A DNA stretch of 64,000 nucleotides from Cupriavidus sp. D39 (GCF_026627925.1 NZ_JAPNLE010000009.1:2542001-2606000); one strand, 5' to 3'. Counted from the stretch's first letter, positions 18,530 through 29,496 are shown. The notes: a model not told the origin generated them from the sequence alone. A program made the numbers and translations.

Positions 18530-19225
18530 ATGCCCCCATCCTCTCCCTGCACCATCAGCAACACCAAGCTCTCGCGCAGCGCCGTCGTCGAGATTCTTGC
18601 CCAACGTCCGGCGCAACTGCGTTTCGAGCAATGCGGCTTCGACGATGAAGACTTGAGTGGGCTGGACTTTTCGTCCGCGGAATTCCTGATGTGCACCTTT
18701 GCCGGTGCGCAGCTGAAAAGGGCGAAGCTCGTCGAGTCGAAGTGGATGCGCTGCAAGGCCGCCGGCGCCGACTTCACCCTGGTCGACGCAGGGGAAGCGC
18801 GATTCTGCAACAGCGACCTGAACAACACGCAATGGGACCGCGCGCGGCTGGCCAGCGCAATCTTCACGGAAACAAAGCTGACCGGCGCCCGGTTCCGCGA
18901 ATCCGCCACCCTGGGCCTGGTGTTCCACAACACCCTGCTCGTCGGCTGCGACCTGCGCGGCTTGTCGTTCCGCAAGCAACGCCTCGAGCAGCTCGACTTG
19001 TCCGATGCCGACCTCGCCGGCTGCGACTTCCGGGATGCCCTGTTCGAGGGCCGCAGCCTGCGCGGCGCCAACCTCAAGCAGGCCCGCTTCGATGGCGCGG
19101 ACCTGCGCCTGGCCGAGCTCGGCGGACTGAACCTCATGACCGCCGCGGCTTCATTCAAGGGCGCCATCATCTCTGTGGGACAAGCCGCGGAAATTGTCGG
19201 GCAAGCAGGTATCCGCGTCAGCTGA
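18530..19225 (+). CDS. Pentapeptide-repeat protein
   Basis: 231 residues. Most of the protein is runs of A(D/N)LXX-type pentapeptides: CGFDDEDLSGLDFSSAEF, CTFAGAQLKRAKL, ARFRESATLGLVF, LDLSDADLAGCDFRDALF, LRGANLKQARFDGADLRLAEL. Such runs fold as a right-handed four-sided beta helix. Relatives include the McbG/Qnr gyrase-protecting proteins, but many have no known role, so resistance should not be assumed. The ATG at 18530 is chosen because family-like sequence starts soon after; a TTG at 18491 is less likely. Confidence 0.83.
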   Translation: MPPSSPCTISNTKLSRSAVVEILAQRPAQLRFEQCGFDDEDLSGLDFSSAEFLMCTFAGAQLKRAKLVESKWMRCKAAGADFTLVDAGEARFCNSDLNNTQWDRARLASAIFTETKLTGARFRESATLGLVFHNTLLVGCDLRGLSFRKQRLEQLDLSDADLAGCDFRDALFEGRSLRGANLKQARFDGADLRLAELGGLNLMTAAASFKGAIISVGQAAEIVGQAGIRVS

Positions 19226-19355
19226 GCAACGTCGACGCGATGTGCGCGGCAAACCCGGACTGCCCCGGAGAGCACCGACCTGGTGGCGATGCTACCTTCG
19301 CGACTGGTTCGCGGCACCACCGCGCTGCAGGTTGTCGAGCCACCGGTTGATGTGA

Positions 19356-19696
19356 TCACCCTCGGCGTACTGCGGTCACCTTGCCGTCCTTGACGTCCAG
19401 CGTGCGGCGCTGCGGATTGTAGTCCATGGTGCCCGGCATATGCTGGCCTTCCCGGTCACCAAAGCGCCAGGCGCAGCCATTGAGCAACGCGGCGGCATTG
19501 GCCTCGCTTTTGCCGATCAGGGCTTCATCGCCAAGCTTGTCGGCCTGGCAACCCTCCGGCGTGCCGCGCCCTCCCTGCGGGCCCGGGTTGGGCACGGCAC
19601 TGGCGGGGGCTGGGCGGCGCATCCAGCCATGAGCGTTGCGAACACGATCGCGCCCGCCGAGACATGCCGGGTCCATGCGCTTTGCTGTTTTGGCAT
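19356..19696 (-). pseudogene. I78-family peptidase inhibitor-like lipoprotein, frame broken once
   Basis: The N-terminus in one frame, MPKQQSAWTRHVSAGAIVFATLMAGC, is a lipoprotein signal with lipobox LMAGC, preceded by AGGGAA. The inhibitor domain lies in a second frame: GCQADKLGDEALIGKSEANA, the arginine-containing turn CAWRFGD and the end YNPQRRTLDVKDGKVTAVRRG. Adding one base to the G run at 19605-19609 (C on the coding strand) joins the two as QPPPASAVPNPGP. Family members inhibit serine proteases from the periplasm or outer membrane. It is probably a normal gene with a sequencing slip. Confidence 0.78.
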
Positions 19697-19796
19697 TCGA
19701 TTCCCTGATAGAGAGGTGAAAAAAGACAAGTTTAGAACAGAAAGGCGCCGCCAGAGCCCCTTGGTGCGCATGCCGCAACCCTGCCTTGGCTCGTCC

Positions 19797-20237
19797 TTAG
19801 CTCGTCTTCTTCGCGGCGGCGCCTTGCGCCTCTGCCCACAGGCGCTCTTCCTGCGCCCGCAGCTCAGGCGTGAGTTCGGCACCGAAATCGTCGAGCTCGA
19901 ACAGCGGGCGAATCTCGATCTCGGAGTCGCCTTCCATGGGGTTGGGGCAGCGCTTGACCCATTCGACGGCCTCTTCCATGGACTTGACTTGCCACAGCCA
20001 GTACCCGGCGACGAGCTCCTTGGTCTCCGCGAACGGTCCATCGATCACGGACCGCTGGCTGCCGGAGAATCGCACCCGCTTGCCCTTGGCGCTTGGCCGC
20101 AAGCCCTCGCCCGCGAGCATCACGCCGGCCTTGACTAGTTCTTCATTGAAGTTGCCCATTGCGGTGAGCAGCTCCGTGCTGGGCATCTTGCCGGCTTCCG
20201 ACTGGGTCGTAGCCTTAACCATCACCATGACACGCAT
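19797..20237 (-). CDS. YCII-related (YciI-like) protein
   Basis: 146 residues from ATG 20237, with AAGGAGAAACGACG just upstream; a start at 20273 is rejected for lack of a binding site. The core MRVMVMVKATTQSE, FNEELVKAGVMLAGEGLRPS, IDGPFAETKELVAGYWLWQV and SMEEAVEWVKRCPNP is the YCII/DGPF pattern of small ferredoxin-fold proteins, often next to ECF sigma factors. A helical, charged C-terminal tail follows. Biochemical role unknown. Confidence 0.87.
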   Translation of the reverse strand: MRVMVMVKATTQSEAGKMPSTELLTAMGNFNEELVKAGVMLAGEGLRPSAKGKRVRFSGSQRSVIDGPFAETKELVAGYWLWQVKSMEEAVEWVKRCPNPMEGDSEIEIRPLFELDDFGAELTPELRAQEERLWAEAQGAAAKKTS

Positions 20238-20494
20238 CGTCGTTTCTCCTTGAGTGGGTTGTTGGAACCGCACGCCCTGAAACCAGATCAGGCTCGACGG
20301 GCGGCTCTGATACTACGACGAATCGGGATACCGGAAATCGACACGACCCTTAAAATATCTGGCGCGAGGCACGCCTGCCTGGCTTGAGTCGGCCGCGAGA
20401 CCTGGTAATCACATCCGAGCGCGCTTCTTTAAGTCTCGCTTAAGACTCGGCACGTAGACTGCCATCACACAAGACAACCCGGATAGGAGCTGCC

Positions 20495-21193
20495 ATGACC
20501 CCCCAAGAGATGCAAGCACTGGAAGGCTTCCTGACCCAACTCACGCAGGCCAGGGCCGGTGCCAAGGACCCCCAGGCGGAAGCCCTCATCGCCGACGCCG
20601 TCGCCAGGCAGCCGGATGCTGCCTACCTGCTGGTCCAGCGCGCCATGCTGCTTGACCACGCGCTGGCGACAGCCAAGGCGCAGATCTCCACGCTGCAGAG
20701 CCAGTTGCAGGCGGCGCAGGCCAACGGCGCCAATCACTTCCTCGACCCGGAAAACGCCTGGGGCAACAGCGCCAACCGCATGGCACCCAGCCCCGTCATG
20801 CCGGCGCCGATGAACGCACCGGTCGCCGTACCGCAAGCAGTGCAGGCACCCCAGCCTGCCCCCGCGCAGCCGTCCCGGCCTGGATTCCTGAGTGGCGGCC
20901 TGGGAAGCACCCTGGGCGGCATTGCCACGACAGCAGCCGGCGTAGCCGGCGGCGCGCTCCTGTTCCAGGGCATCGAGAACATGTTCCATCGCAACGGCAG
21001 TGGCAATGGCGCAAGCGGCTTCCTGGGACAGCCAGGTGCAGGGGCGCAGCCAACGGAGACGGTCGTCAACAACTACTACGGCAATGACGACCGCTCGCCG
21101 CTGGGCTCACCGGATGCGGCATTGGACAACGGCCTTCTGGATGACGGATCGGGCAATGACGACTTCCTGAACGACGATGCCTGGAACGCCTAG
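20495..21193 (+). CDS. DUF2076 domain protein
   Basis: 232 residues. The N-terminal coiled-coil half (MTPQEMQALEGFLTQL..., LQSQLQAAQANG) is followed by a proline- and alanine-rich linker (about 100-128), a glycine-rich hydrophobic stretch (GGLGSTLGGIATTAAGVAGG) and an acidic, asparagine-rich tail. This layout is that of DUF2076, a family of periplasm- or envelope-associated proteins of unknown function. The hydrophobic glycine-rich stretch could insert in a membrane. Single gene, promoter in the roughly 250 bases before it. Confidence 0.85.
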   Translation: MTPQEMQALEGFLTQLTQARAGAKDPQAEALIADAVARQPDAAYLLVQRAMLLDHALATAKAQISTLQSQLQAAQANGANHFLDPENAWGNSANRMAPSPVMPAPMNAPVAVPQAVQAPQPAPAQPSRPGFLSGGLGSTLGGIATTAAGVAGGALLFQGIENMFHRNGSGNGASGFLGQPGAGAQPTETVVNNYYGNDDRSPLGSPDAALDNGLLDDGSGNDDFLNDDAWNA

Positions 21194-22291
<1,098 letters not shown>

Positions 22292-22469
22292 TCGTCCTGG
22301 TGCCGCCAGCCTTGGGGGGGCACAGCGCCGAAACGGACTTTTGATGGCCGGCGGTTGGGATCTTGAACACCCGTGTCCTAGACTTGAAGACCGCATTGCC
22401 ACCACCCGGCTGCGCATTGGCCGGCGGATGGCAAAGCGGCATTCAAGGCTCTCACCGACAGGGTGCACC

Positions 22470-22850
22470 ATGGAATTCCTGAACTCCGGCAAAGTTCTCC
22501 CCGCAGGGCTGCCATTCTCCGAAGCCGTGCGCGTTGGCGATATGTTCTACCTCTCTGGACAGCTGGGCATCGTCCACGGCAGCACCCGCCTGGTGCCCGG
22601 CGGCATTCGCGAAGAAGCCAAGCAGGCGCTGATGAACATCCGCATCACGCTGGAAGCGCATGGCCTGTCGCTCAAGCATGTCGCCAAATGCACCATCTTT
22701 CTGGCCGACATCAGCGAATGGCAGGCGTTCAACGAGGTCTACAAGGAATTCTTCCAGGCGCCGTATCCGGCGCGCAGTGCGCTTGGGGCGAATGGGCTGG
22801 CGCTTGGGGCCAGGGTGGAGGTGGAGTGTATTGCGGTGTTTAGTGGCTGA
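22470..22850 (+). CDS. RidA-family protein
   Basis: 126 residues. MEFLNSGKVLPAGLPFSEAV, YLSGQLGIV, EEAKQALMNIRITLEAHG, KCTIFLADISEWQAFNEVY and the end PARSALGANGLALGARVEVE are in the usual RidA order. The conserved arginine that binds the reactive intermediate is present in PARSA. RidA proteins hydrolyse reactive enamines/imines from PLP enzymes; subgroup members differ in substrate. It lies 178 bases after pip on the same strand. Confidence 0.9.
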   Translation: MEFLNSGKVLPAGLPFSEAVRVGDMFYLSGQLGIVHGSTRLVPGGIREEAKQALMNIRITLEAHGLSLKHVAKCTIFLADISEWQAFNEVYKEFFQAPYPARSALGANGLALGARVEVECIAVFSG

Positions 22851-22926
22851 GCTGGTGGCATGTGGCCGCGAGCGGCCACTCCCCCGCTTGCGGGACAGTG
22901 ACGCGGCTCGCCTCTATCGATCTGCC

Positions 22927-23295
22927 TTAGAGCATGCCCTGCACGCGATTCAAAGCTTCGTCCAACTGCTGCTTCAACGGCGTCAGCAGACGGTGCAGCC
23001 CGTGGCTGTCCTCCACGTCGTCGCTATCAAAATCCAGCAGTCTCAGAACAGCACCGAGTCCCGCGCTGACGCGCAGCAGGTCGGCGCAGCTTTCTTGCGC
23101 GATGCTTTGCGCACGGCTACGAAGTTCCTCGAGTTGGTAGGCTAGTTCCTGGACGCCGAGCTTGGTGGGCGTGTCGGCTGGGAAGGTCAGGCGGATTAGT
23201 TCGGCAAGGAGGGAGGATTGCCGGGAGATGGCGAGCGAGCGCTCGATTTGCTGCGGGAGGTTCTCTGAAACGTTGTGAGCAATGGAAGTAGGCAT
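22927..23295 (-). CDS. Hypothetical protein, 122 aa, helical
   Basis: From ATG 23295 the protein reads MPTSIAHNVSENLPQQIERS, then long amphipathic helices (LAISRQSSLLAELIRLTF, QLEELRSRAQSIAQES, TPLKQQLDEALNRVQGML). No family is recognised. The coiled, leucine-rich pattern suggests a small helical bundle. A longer start at 23412 is possible but the added residues look non-coding. It borders the large non-coding inverted repeat region. Confidence 0.6.
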   Translation of the reverse strand: MPTSIAHNVSENLPQQIERSLAISRQSSLLAELIRLTFPADTPTKLGVQELAYQLEELRSRAQSIAQESCADLLRVSAGLGAVLRLLDFDSDDVEDSHGLHRLLTPLKQQLDEALNRVQGML

Positions 23296-24387
23296 AGCGA
23301 TCTCAAACGAAAATTGAGCCGCAAAGGGCGGCGATCCGTCTGTGACTTTTTGCGAGTTCCCACGCTCGGCCACCCTTGTTTGGGGTGACGTGGTAGATTC
23401 TCGGCCAGTCAACGGTGGAAGTCAATCGACCCGGCGGAGCAAGGAGTCGCCAGTGCGTCGCAGCTTTCGCGTTCACCCCCTCGATACTTGTTCGCTTCTA
23501 GCCCCGCTGACGCGGGGAGTGTCGCTTGTGGGCGGGGTTTTGATGCTTTTAGCTGCTGTCGCGGCTGGGCGGGGTTGGCCGTTTTAGAACGTGTGAGATG
23601 TCACTTTTCTTTACTCGCCCGTAAAGAAAAGTAACCAAAAGAAAGCGATCCTTGCAGGAGGCTGGCGTGGCGTCATTGGGGACCCCAATGGTTTCGTCGT
23701 ACGGCCCCGGGTTCTAATGACCTCGTGCCGTTACCAGTTTAGATCATCACGACGCTGCCAGTGCCCAGGGTTTCGTGGTGGCCCCCACCGGTAGCCACCA
23801 CCACTTGTTCCATGCCGTCTGTCGCTCGCGGCGCGGGCGGCCACGAAGTTGCAAGCGTCCCGTTTCCGTCGTGGGCGCGGTGGCACCGAAAAAATAATTC
23901 CGCGGAGATTACCACCGCGCCCACCCCACCACGAAACCATCACGGCGTGATATATCGTGATGCTTCGAGCCGGTAACGGCAGATGGGCGAATGGGCAGGG
24001 ATGCTACTACCGGGGGCCTCACCACGAAACCAACGTCATCCGCAGTATCGTGGCCATTCAAACCGGTAACGGCACGAGTCCATTAAAACCCGGGGCCCGA
24101 CGACGAAACCGCCGGGCTACGTAACCCCAATAAGCCAGCCTCCTGCAAGGATCGCTCTTTTGGTTACTTTTCTTTACGAGGAGTAAAGAAAAGTGACATC
24201 TCACACGTTCTAAAACGGCCAACACCGTACAGCCGCGCCAGCAGCTAGAAGCATCAAAACCCCGCCCACAAGAGACCCCCCGCGTCAGCGGGGCTAGAAA
24301 CTCATACACATCTCGCACATCAGCGGCTTGCGCAGCCCGATCGCCAAGGGGAACCCCGGAAATTGCTGCATTCCCCTTGTCATCCCC
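23296..24387. repeat. Non-coding region with a large imperfect inverted repeat
   Basis: No gene in about 1.1 kb. Arms of roughly 240 bases face each other, left near 23496-23740 and right near 24060-24299. The left arm begins TTCTAGCCCCGCTGACGCGG and the right arm ends with its near complement. Shared blocks include the segment around GTAAAGAAAAGTAACC, GATCCTTGCAGGAGGCTGG, GGTTTCGTCGT and TCGTGCCGTTACC. Each arm holds a small hairpin (ACTTTTCTTTAC...GTAAAGAAAAGT in the left). The central ~320 bases carry further copies of GGTTTCGTGGTG and CACCACGAAACC. The blocks look like a dispersed intergenic repeat inserted twice head to head; similar GTAAAGAAAAGTAACC runs are common in this bacterial group (recollection, not checked). 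Confidence 0.8.
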
Positions 24388-25209
24388 CTACCCCTGAATA
24401 AACTCAAGCAAATCCTGATTGATCAAATCGGGATTGGTAGTACACATCCCATGCGGCAGCCCCTTATAAACCTTAAGCGTGCCCTTCTTCACCAACTCGG
24501 CAGACAGCAAAGCCGAATCCGCAATCGGCACGATCTGGTCATCATCCCCATGCAGGATCAGCACCGGCACATCGATCCTCTTCAGGTCTTCCGTAAAGTC
24601 CGTTTCCGAGAACGCCTTGATGCAATCGTAGTGCGCCTTGATGCCGCCCATCATGCCCTGGCGCCACCAGTTCTCCATGATGCCTTCGGATGGCTTTACG
24701 CCTTCGCGGTTGTAACCGTAGAAGGGGAACGGCACGTCCTTGTAGAACTGCGCCCGGTTGGCGGCGAGCTGCGCGCGAAAGCCATCAAACACCTCTAGCG
24801 GCAAGCCACCCGGATTGCTGGCGCTCTTGACCATGATCGGCGGCACTGCGCCGATCAGCACCGCCTTGGCTACGCGTCCGGCGCCGTGCCTGGCCACGTA
24901 GCGCGCCACCTCTCCACCGCCCGTGGAATGGCCGATGTGCACGGCGTTCTTCAGGTCCAGGTGGGCAGCCAGCGCGGCTACGTCCGCGGCGTAGGTGTCC
25001 ATCTCATTGCCGGTTGCCGTCTGGGTGGAGCGGCCATGGCCACGGCGGTCGTGTGCGATCACCCGGTAGCCCTTGGACAGGAAGAACAGCATCTGTGCAT
25101 CCCAGTCGTCCGCGCTGAGCGGCCAGCCGTGATGGAACACGATGGGCTGGCCTGTGCCCCAATCCTTGTAGAAAATGTGCGTGCCGTCCTGTGTAGTGAT
25201 CGTACTCAT
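24388..25209 (-). CDS. Alpha/beta hydrolase, non-haem chloroperoxidase-like
   Basis: 273 residues. [16 protein letters not shown] (oxyanion region), the nucleophile elbow GHSTGG at 93-98 (Ser95), the acid in [10 protein letters not shown] and His in KGLPHGMC form the triad. The cap contains [15 protein letters not shown]. It matches the cofactor-free haloperoxidase/esterase group, whose usual activity is ester or perhydrolysis. It lies 39 bases downstream of the dienelactone hydrolase-like gene on the same strand. Confidence 0.9.
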   Translation of the reverse strand: MSTITTQDGTHIFYKDWGTGQPIVFHHGWPLSADDWDAQMLFFLSKGYRVIAHDRRGHGRSTQTATGNEMDTYAADVAALAAHLDLKNAVHIGHSTGGGEVARYVARHGAGRVAKAVLIGAVPPIMVKSASNPGGLPLEVFDGFRAQLAANRAQFYKDVPFPFYGYNREGVKPSEGIMENWWRQGMMGGIKAHYDCIKAFSETDFTEDLKRIDVPVLILHGDDDQIVPIADSALLSAELVKKGTLKVYKGLPHGMCTTNPDLINQDLLEFIQG

Positions 25210-25248
25210 GGAATGATCTCCTTGCGGGTGGGAGTGGGCCCTGCCGGG

Positions 25249-25944
25249 TTACTGCATCGCTTGAAAGAAAGCCAGCGTCCGCGCATTGGCGGCCTTGGCT
25301 GCGTCGGCGTTGTAGTGCACGCCATCGTTGCGCGCGAAGGCGTGCATGCAGCCGGGGTACGTATGGATGTCTACTTTGGGGCGGTCGCGCAGGGCTTCCA
25401 TGATTGTTGCGCGCGCTTCCGGCGGCACGAATTCGTCTTCTTCCGCAATGTGCATCAGCAGCGGCACTGACAGCTTGCCGGCTTCGGCCAGGTGCTTGTC
25501 GATGCCAACGCCGTAGTAAGACACCGCCGCATCTGCGTTGGTGCGCACGGCAGTCAGGAATGCCAGCAGCCCGCCGAGGCAATAGCCGACGGTGCCTACG
25601 CCGCCGCTCACACCCGGCTCTTTGCGTGCGGCCTGGATGGTGGCATCGAGGTCTGCCACGCCCTTGTCAACGTCGAACGCGGTGTAGAGTGCCAGCGCCT
25701 TTTTCCATTCGGCCTCGGTCTTGTCGGTCAGCTCCACATTGGGTTCTTGCCGCCAGTACAGGTCGGGGCAGATGGCGACGAAGCCCTGGCTGGCAAAGTC
25801 GTCGCAGGTCTGCCGCATGTCCGCGTTGATGCCAAAGATTTCCTGGATCACGACAATGGCGGTGCCACGTGCGTTGGCGGATGGCGTGGCCAGATAGGCG
25901 GCAAAGCTGCCGTCGGCCACGTCGATGGTAATGCGCTTGCCCAT
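25249..25944 (-). CDS. Dienelactone hydrolase family protein
   Basis: 231 residues from ATG 25944 with AAAGGAGA upstream. The family's cysteine nucleophile is in GYCLGG (Cys122), the conserved Glu in QEIFG (Glu35), the acid in HIAEEDEFVP and the His in MHAFARN. These enzymes open lactone rings in aromatic degradation, but many relatives are general esterases. Paired with the chloroperoxidase-like hydrolase, probably one transcript. Confidence 0.9.
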   Translation of the reverse strand: MGKRITIDVADGSFAAYLATPSANARGTAIVVIQEIFGINADMRQTCDDFASQGFVAICPDLYWRQEPNVELTDKTEAEWKKALALYTAFDVDKGVADLDATIQAARKEPGVSGGVGTVGYCLGGLLAFLTAVRTNADAAVSYYGVGIDKHLAEAGKLSVPLLMHIAEEDEFVPPEARATIMEALRDRPKVDIHTYPGCMHAFARNDGVHYNADAAKAANARTLAFFQAMQ

Positions 25945-26189
25945 GGAGAGTCTCCTTTGCATTGGTGTGCCTGCTGTACCACCGTACAGTTATAGGCGAA
26001 ATCGTTGGCGACGAAAGACCAGCTTGCGTGCGCGTAGGTGGGGCCATTGATCTCATGGGCGGCGTACGTTTCTGAGCCAATAGATTGCCGCAAAGTAGAA
26101 TTCGCAAATGGCAACGGGGACCCGCGGTAGTCGCCGTCACTCAATCGTCACGTCGTTGGCCGCATGTTTGCACCAGGAGACATTTCAAA

Positions 26190-26996
26190 ATGGAATCCTT
26201 CGATGACGACCTTATCCACTTCGAGGCGCACGGCGCCGCGCCGCTGCCGGCCACCGGCAATGCAGGCTTCGTGGACAATGACGGTGCCCGAATCTGGTAC
26301 GCCACGTACGGGGCCGGCACGCCCGTGATCCTGCTGCATGGGGGTCTCGGCCATAGCGGCAATTGGGGCTATCAGGTTCCGGCGCTGGTCAGCGCCGGCT
26401 ATCGCGCCGTGCTCATTGACAGCCGCGGACATGGCCGCAGCACGCGCGATGCACGACCCTTCACCTATGAGTTGATGGCGTCCGACGTGCTGGCCGTGAT
26501 GGACGCCTTGCACATCGATAAGGCCGCCATTGTGGGTTGGAGCGACGGTGCATGCATCGCCTTGATCCTCGGCATGACAGCCCCTGAGCGCGTCGCGGGG
26601 GTGTTCTTCTTTGGCTGCAACATGGACCCCAGCGGCACAAAGAAGATCTCGCCGGGTGCGATCATCAACCGATGCTTTGCCCGGCACGCCATGGACTATG
26701 CGCAGCTGTCAGCCACGCCGGACGAGTTCAATGCGTTCGTGGGCGCGGTCAGCGAGATGATGAAGACCCAGCCCAATTACGCGGCGCGCGCGCTGGCTGA
26801 TATCCGTGTGCCGGTAGCCATCGTGCAGAGCGAGCATGATGAGTTCATCAAACGCGAACATGCCGAATACCTGGCGCGGAGCATCCCCGGGGCGGAGTTG
26901 GTCCTGCTGCCGGGGGTGAGCCATTTCGCGCCGCTGCAGAGGCCGGCGTTGTTCAACGAGGCTGTGCGGGATTTTCTTGGGAAGGTCGCTTCTTGA
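26190..26996 (+). CDS. Alpha/beta-fold hydrolase
   Basis: 268 residues from ATG 26190, CAGGAGACA upstream. LLHGGLGHSGNWG, IDSRGHGRSTRD, the elbow GWSDGA (Ser118), the acid in VQSEHDEFI and His in GVSHFAPL form a complete triad. The substrate is unknown; the sequence resembles small esterases or C-C hydrolases. It is divergent from the dienelactone hydrolase-like gene with about 245 bases between. Confidence 0.87.
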   Translation: MESFDDDLIHFEAHGAAPLPATGNAGFVDNDGARIWYATYGAGTPVILLHGGLGHSGNWGYQVPALVSAGYRAVLIDSRGHGRSTRDARPFTYELMASDVLAVMDALHIDKAAIVGWSDGACIALILGMTAPERVAGVFFFGCNMDPSGTKKISPGAIINRCFARHAMDYAQLSATPDEFNAFVGAVSEMMKTQPNYAARALADIRVPVAIVQSEHDEFIKREHAEYLARSIPGAELVLLPGVSHFAPLQRPALFNEAVRDFLGKVAS

Positions 26997-27054
26997 ACAA
27001 GCGGACGTGAGGGCTGCGTCCGCTTGTCGAGAATCGGCGCCCCCTCAATCCCCC

Positions 27055-28059
27055 TCAATCCCCCTTGAACCCTGAAGCCTTGATCACCGGCGTCCAGCGC
27101 GCGGCAAGCGCGTTCGCATACCTGGCAACCTCATCCGGCGCACCACCAGGCAACAGGTCATACCCCGTGCGCCCCAGCTTCTCCCGGACATCCGGCATGG
27201 CCAGGACCTTGCGCACGGACTCGTACCATTGCGCGGCCACGTCGGGCGCGGTGCCCGCGCGCACGTACAGCAGGTAACGCGACGAGGTCACCAGGTTTGG
27301 AAATCCGGATTCTGCAAACGTGGGCACGTTGGGCAGCGCGTCGGCGCGCTTGTCGCCGGCCACTGCCAGCACGCGGAGCTTGCCCGCGCGGTGGTATTCC
27401 ATGAAAGTGGTGGTTGCGTCCATGCCGGCCGATATCTGGTTGCCCATCAGGTCCGTGACAAGGGGTCCGCCCCCGCGGTAGGGCACCAGCGTGCTGCCCG
27501 TATGGGACTGTGCGACGAACTCCACCGCCAGGAAATGGAGCAGCGTACCAACCGTACTGATGCCAATGGAATGCTCGGAAGGCCGGGCCTTGGCCGCCTG
27601 GACAAAATCGGCCAGTGTCTTGATCGGCGAACTTGCACTCACCGCCAGCCCGAACTGAACGCCGGCCACGTCGGTAATCGCCTTGAAATCGGTGACGGGA
27701 TTGAAGCGCATGTTGTTGTAGATCAGCGGGCCGATGAACATCGGATCCACTGGCGCCAGCAGCACGGCGTTGCCGTCGGCGGGCGCGTTCTTCAGGACTT
27801 CCGCCGCCACGCGGGTGCCGGCGCCGGGACGGTTGTCGACGATTACCGTGTGGCCCATCGCGTCCTTGAGTTTCTCCGCCAGCAAGCGTCCCATGAAATC
27901 GGCCGGCCCGCCCGCCGGGAACGGCACGATGATGCGCGAGACGGTCTGGCCCCAGGCCGCGCGCGAGATCACGCTGCCGGTACACAGGACGGCGGCGGTA
28001 CCGGCCAGCATGGCCCGGCGCGAGAGGCGCACGGCGTCGAGAGGGTTGTGGTCGTTCAT
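27055..28059 (-). CDS. Tripartite tricarboxylate transporter substrate-binding protein (Bug family)
   Basis: 334 residues. The N-terminus has a twin-arginine-type signal (SRRAMLAG, then a hydrophobic run). The mature domain shows IIVPFPAGGPADFMGRLLAEKL, DNRPGAGTRVAAEVLKNAPADG, the ligand-binding PYRGGGPLVTDLMGNQ and FAESGFP, all typical of Bug receptors, a family greatly expanded in Burkholderiales. No permease (TctAB-like) is adjacent. It lies 27 bases downstream of the amidase in the same operon, so the receptor may capture the amidase's substrate or product. Confidence 0.92.
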   Translation of the reverse strand: MNDHNPLDAVRLSRRAMLAGTAAVLCTGSVISRAAWGQTVSRIIVPFPAGGPADFMGRLLAEKLKDAMGHTVIVDNRPGAGTRVAAEVLKNAPADGNAVLLAPVDPMFIGPLIYNNMRFNPVTDFKAITDVAGVQFGLAVSASSPIKTLADFVQAAKARPSEHSIGISTVGTLLHFLAVEFVAQSHTGSTLVPYRGGGPLVTDLMGNQISAGMDATTTFMEYHRAGKLRVLAVAGDKRADALPNVPTFAESGFPNLVTSSRYLLYVRAGTAPDVAAQWYESVRKVLAMPDVREKLGRTGYDLLPGGAPDEVARYANALAARWTPVIKASGFKGD

Positions 28060-28086
28060 GCGTTGCTCCTGGTTTGTTTGCGGGGA

Positions 28087-29496
28087 TTACCGGGCGGTGA
28101 ATGGGGTGAAGTGCGCTGCGTCTTCGATGACCTGGCCTGCTTGCAGCAGCAGGTCTTCCCTGAAGCGCCAGGCCATCAGTTGCACGCCAACAGGGATGCC
28201 GCCGGCCATGCCTGTGGGTACCGAGAGCCCCGGCATGCCGAGCATGGCTGTGGCGAGCAGGGGGCTCTGGGCATCGAGCAGCGCGTGTGTTTGTTCCAGC
28301 GTGCCGATGTCCGCGTCTTGCGCGCAGGGGCGCTGCCATGACACCGGCATCAGCACCAGCGGATAGTCGTGCAGGAAGACCGACCAGTTGCGCGCCAGTG
28401 TCTGGCGCCGCGCCAGCGCATCGAGAAAGCCATCGCGGCTGGTTGGCGCCATGCCCTCGATCATGTTGCGCTGGCTGCGCCACATGGCTTCGTCGCCGTG
28501 GTGTTCCACGCCCGCGATGATGTTGCGGCGGCTGTCGTCCGTGATCAGCGTGCGCCATAGCGCCGCGGCTTCGAGGAAATCGGGCAAGGCGGCGTCTTCC
28601 ACCGCGTAGCCGGCTTGCTGTAGCCATTGCGCGGCACTGTCCAGCGCCTGGCTGACCGCAGGATCGATGGGGATGCCCGGGCAATGCTTGAAGAGCGCCA
28701 CTCGGATCGGGCCCACGGGTGGCGGCAACTCCAACGGCGCCGGTACCCACGCTGGATCGCGCGCGTCGTAGCGGGCCATGGCGTGATAGCCGAGCCGCAG
28801 GTCGGCCATGCTGCGGGCCATGGCGCCCTGCACCGACATCAGTTGCGGCGTGATGCTGCGCTCGGCGCTTGCGCTGGGGTTGTAGGCGGGCACGCGGCCT
28901 ACCGTCGGCCGCAGGCCGGGCACGCCGCACGCATAGGCCGGATAGCGGATGGAGCCGCCGATGTCGTTGCCATGGGCTAGCGCGCCCATGCCGCAAGCCA
29001 CCGCGGCAGCGGCGCCGCCACTGGAGCCGCCGGGCGTGATATCCGCATCCCAGGGGTTGAGCGTGCGGCCGTGCAGGCCGTTGTCCGTGAACCAGCGCGA
29101 CGAGTAGGTGGCCGTATTGCTGCGGCCGACGATGATGGCGCCGGCATGGCGCCAGTGCGCCACCTCGGGCGCATCTTCGCGCGCGATGTTGTCCTTGAGC
29201 GGGATCACGCCGTTGGTGGTGGCGTGTCCCGCCTGGTCCACGTTGATCTTGATGGTGACCGGCACGCCGTGCAGCGGGCCGAGCTGGGCGCCGCTCGCGA
29301 CCAGCTGGTCGGCCGCATCGGCACTCCCCAGCGCTTCCTCGGCCAGCACCTCTGCCAGCGCGTTGATGCGCGGGTTGAGTTGTGCGATGCGTGCAAGCAC
29401 GCTGGCCGTGGCCTCGCGGCACGAGATGTCGCGGCTGCGCACGGCGGCGGCGATGTCGACGGCGCTCCAGCGCCACAGCGTTTCGGGGGTGTTCAC
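28087..29496 (-). CDS. Amidase (amidase-signature family)
   Basis: 469 residues. The Ser-cisSer-Lys triad is visible: Lys83 in VTIKINVD, the cis-Ser in GGSSGG (about 156-161) and the nucleophile Ser182 in GGSIRYP. Length and order are typical of the family. It hydrolyses a C-N bond of an unknown amide. Between the GntR gene and the Bug receptor, all minus strand, forming a small catabolic operon. Confidence 0.92.
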   Translation of the reverse strand: MNTPETLWRWSAVDIAAAVRSRDISCREATASVLARIAQLNPRINALAEVLAEEALGSADAADQLVASGAQLGPLHGVPVTIKINVDQAGHATTNGVIPLKDNIAREDAPEVAHWRHAGAIIVGRSNTATYSSRWFTDNGLHGRTLNPWDADITPGGSSGGAAAAVACGMGALAHGNDIGGSIRYPAYACGVPGLRPTVGRVPAYNPSASAERSITPQLMSVQGAMARSMADLRLGYHAMARYDARDPAWVPAPLELPPPVGPIRVALFKHCPGIPIDPAVSQALDSAAQWLQQAGYAVEDAALPDFLEAAALWRTLITDDSRRNIIAGVEHHGDEAMWRSQRNMIEGMAPTSRDGFLDALARRQTLARNWSVFLHDYPLVLMPVSWQRPCAQDADIGTLEQTHALLDAQSPLLATAMLGMPGLSVPTGMAGGIPVGVQLMAWRFREDLLLQAGQVIEDAAHFTPFTAR

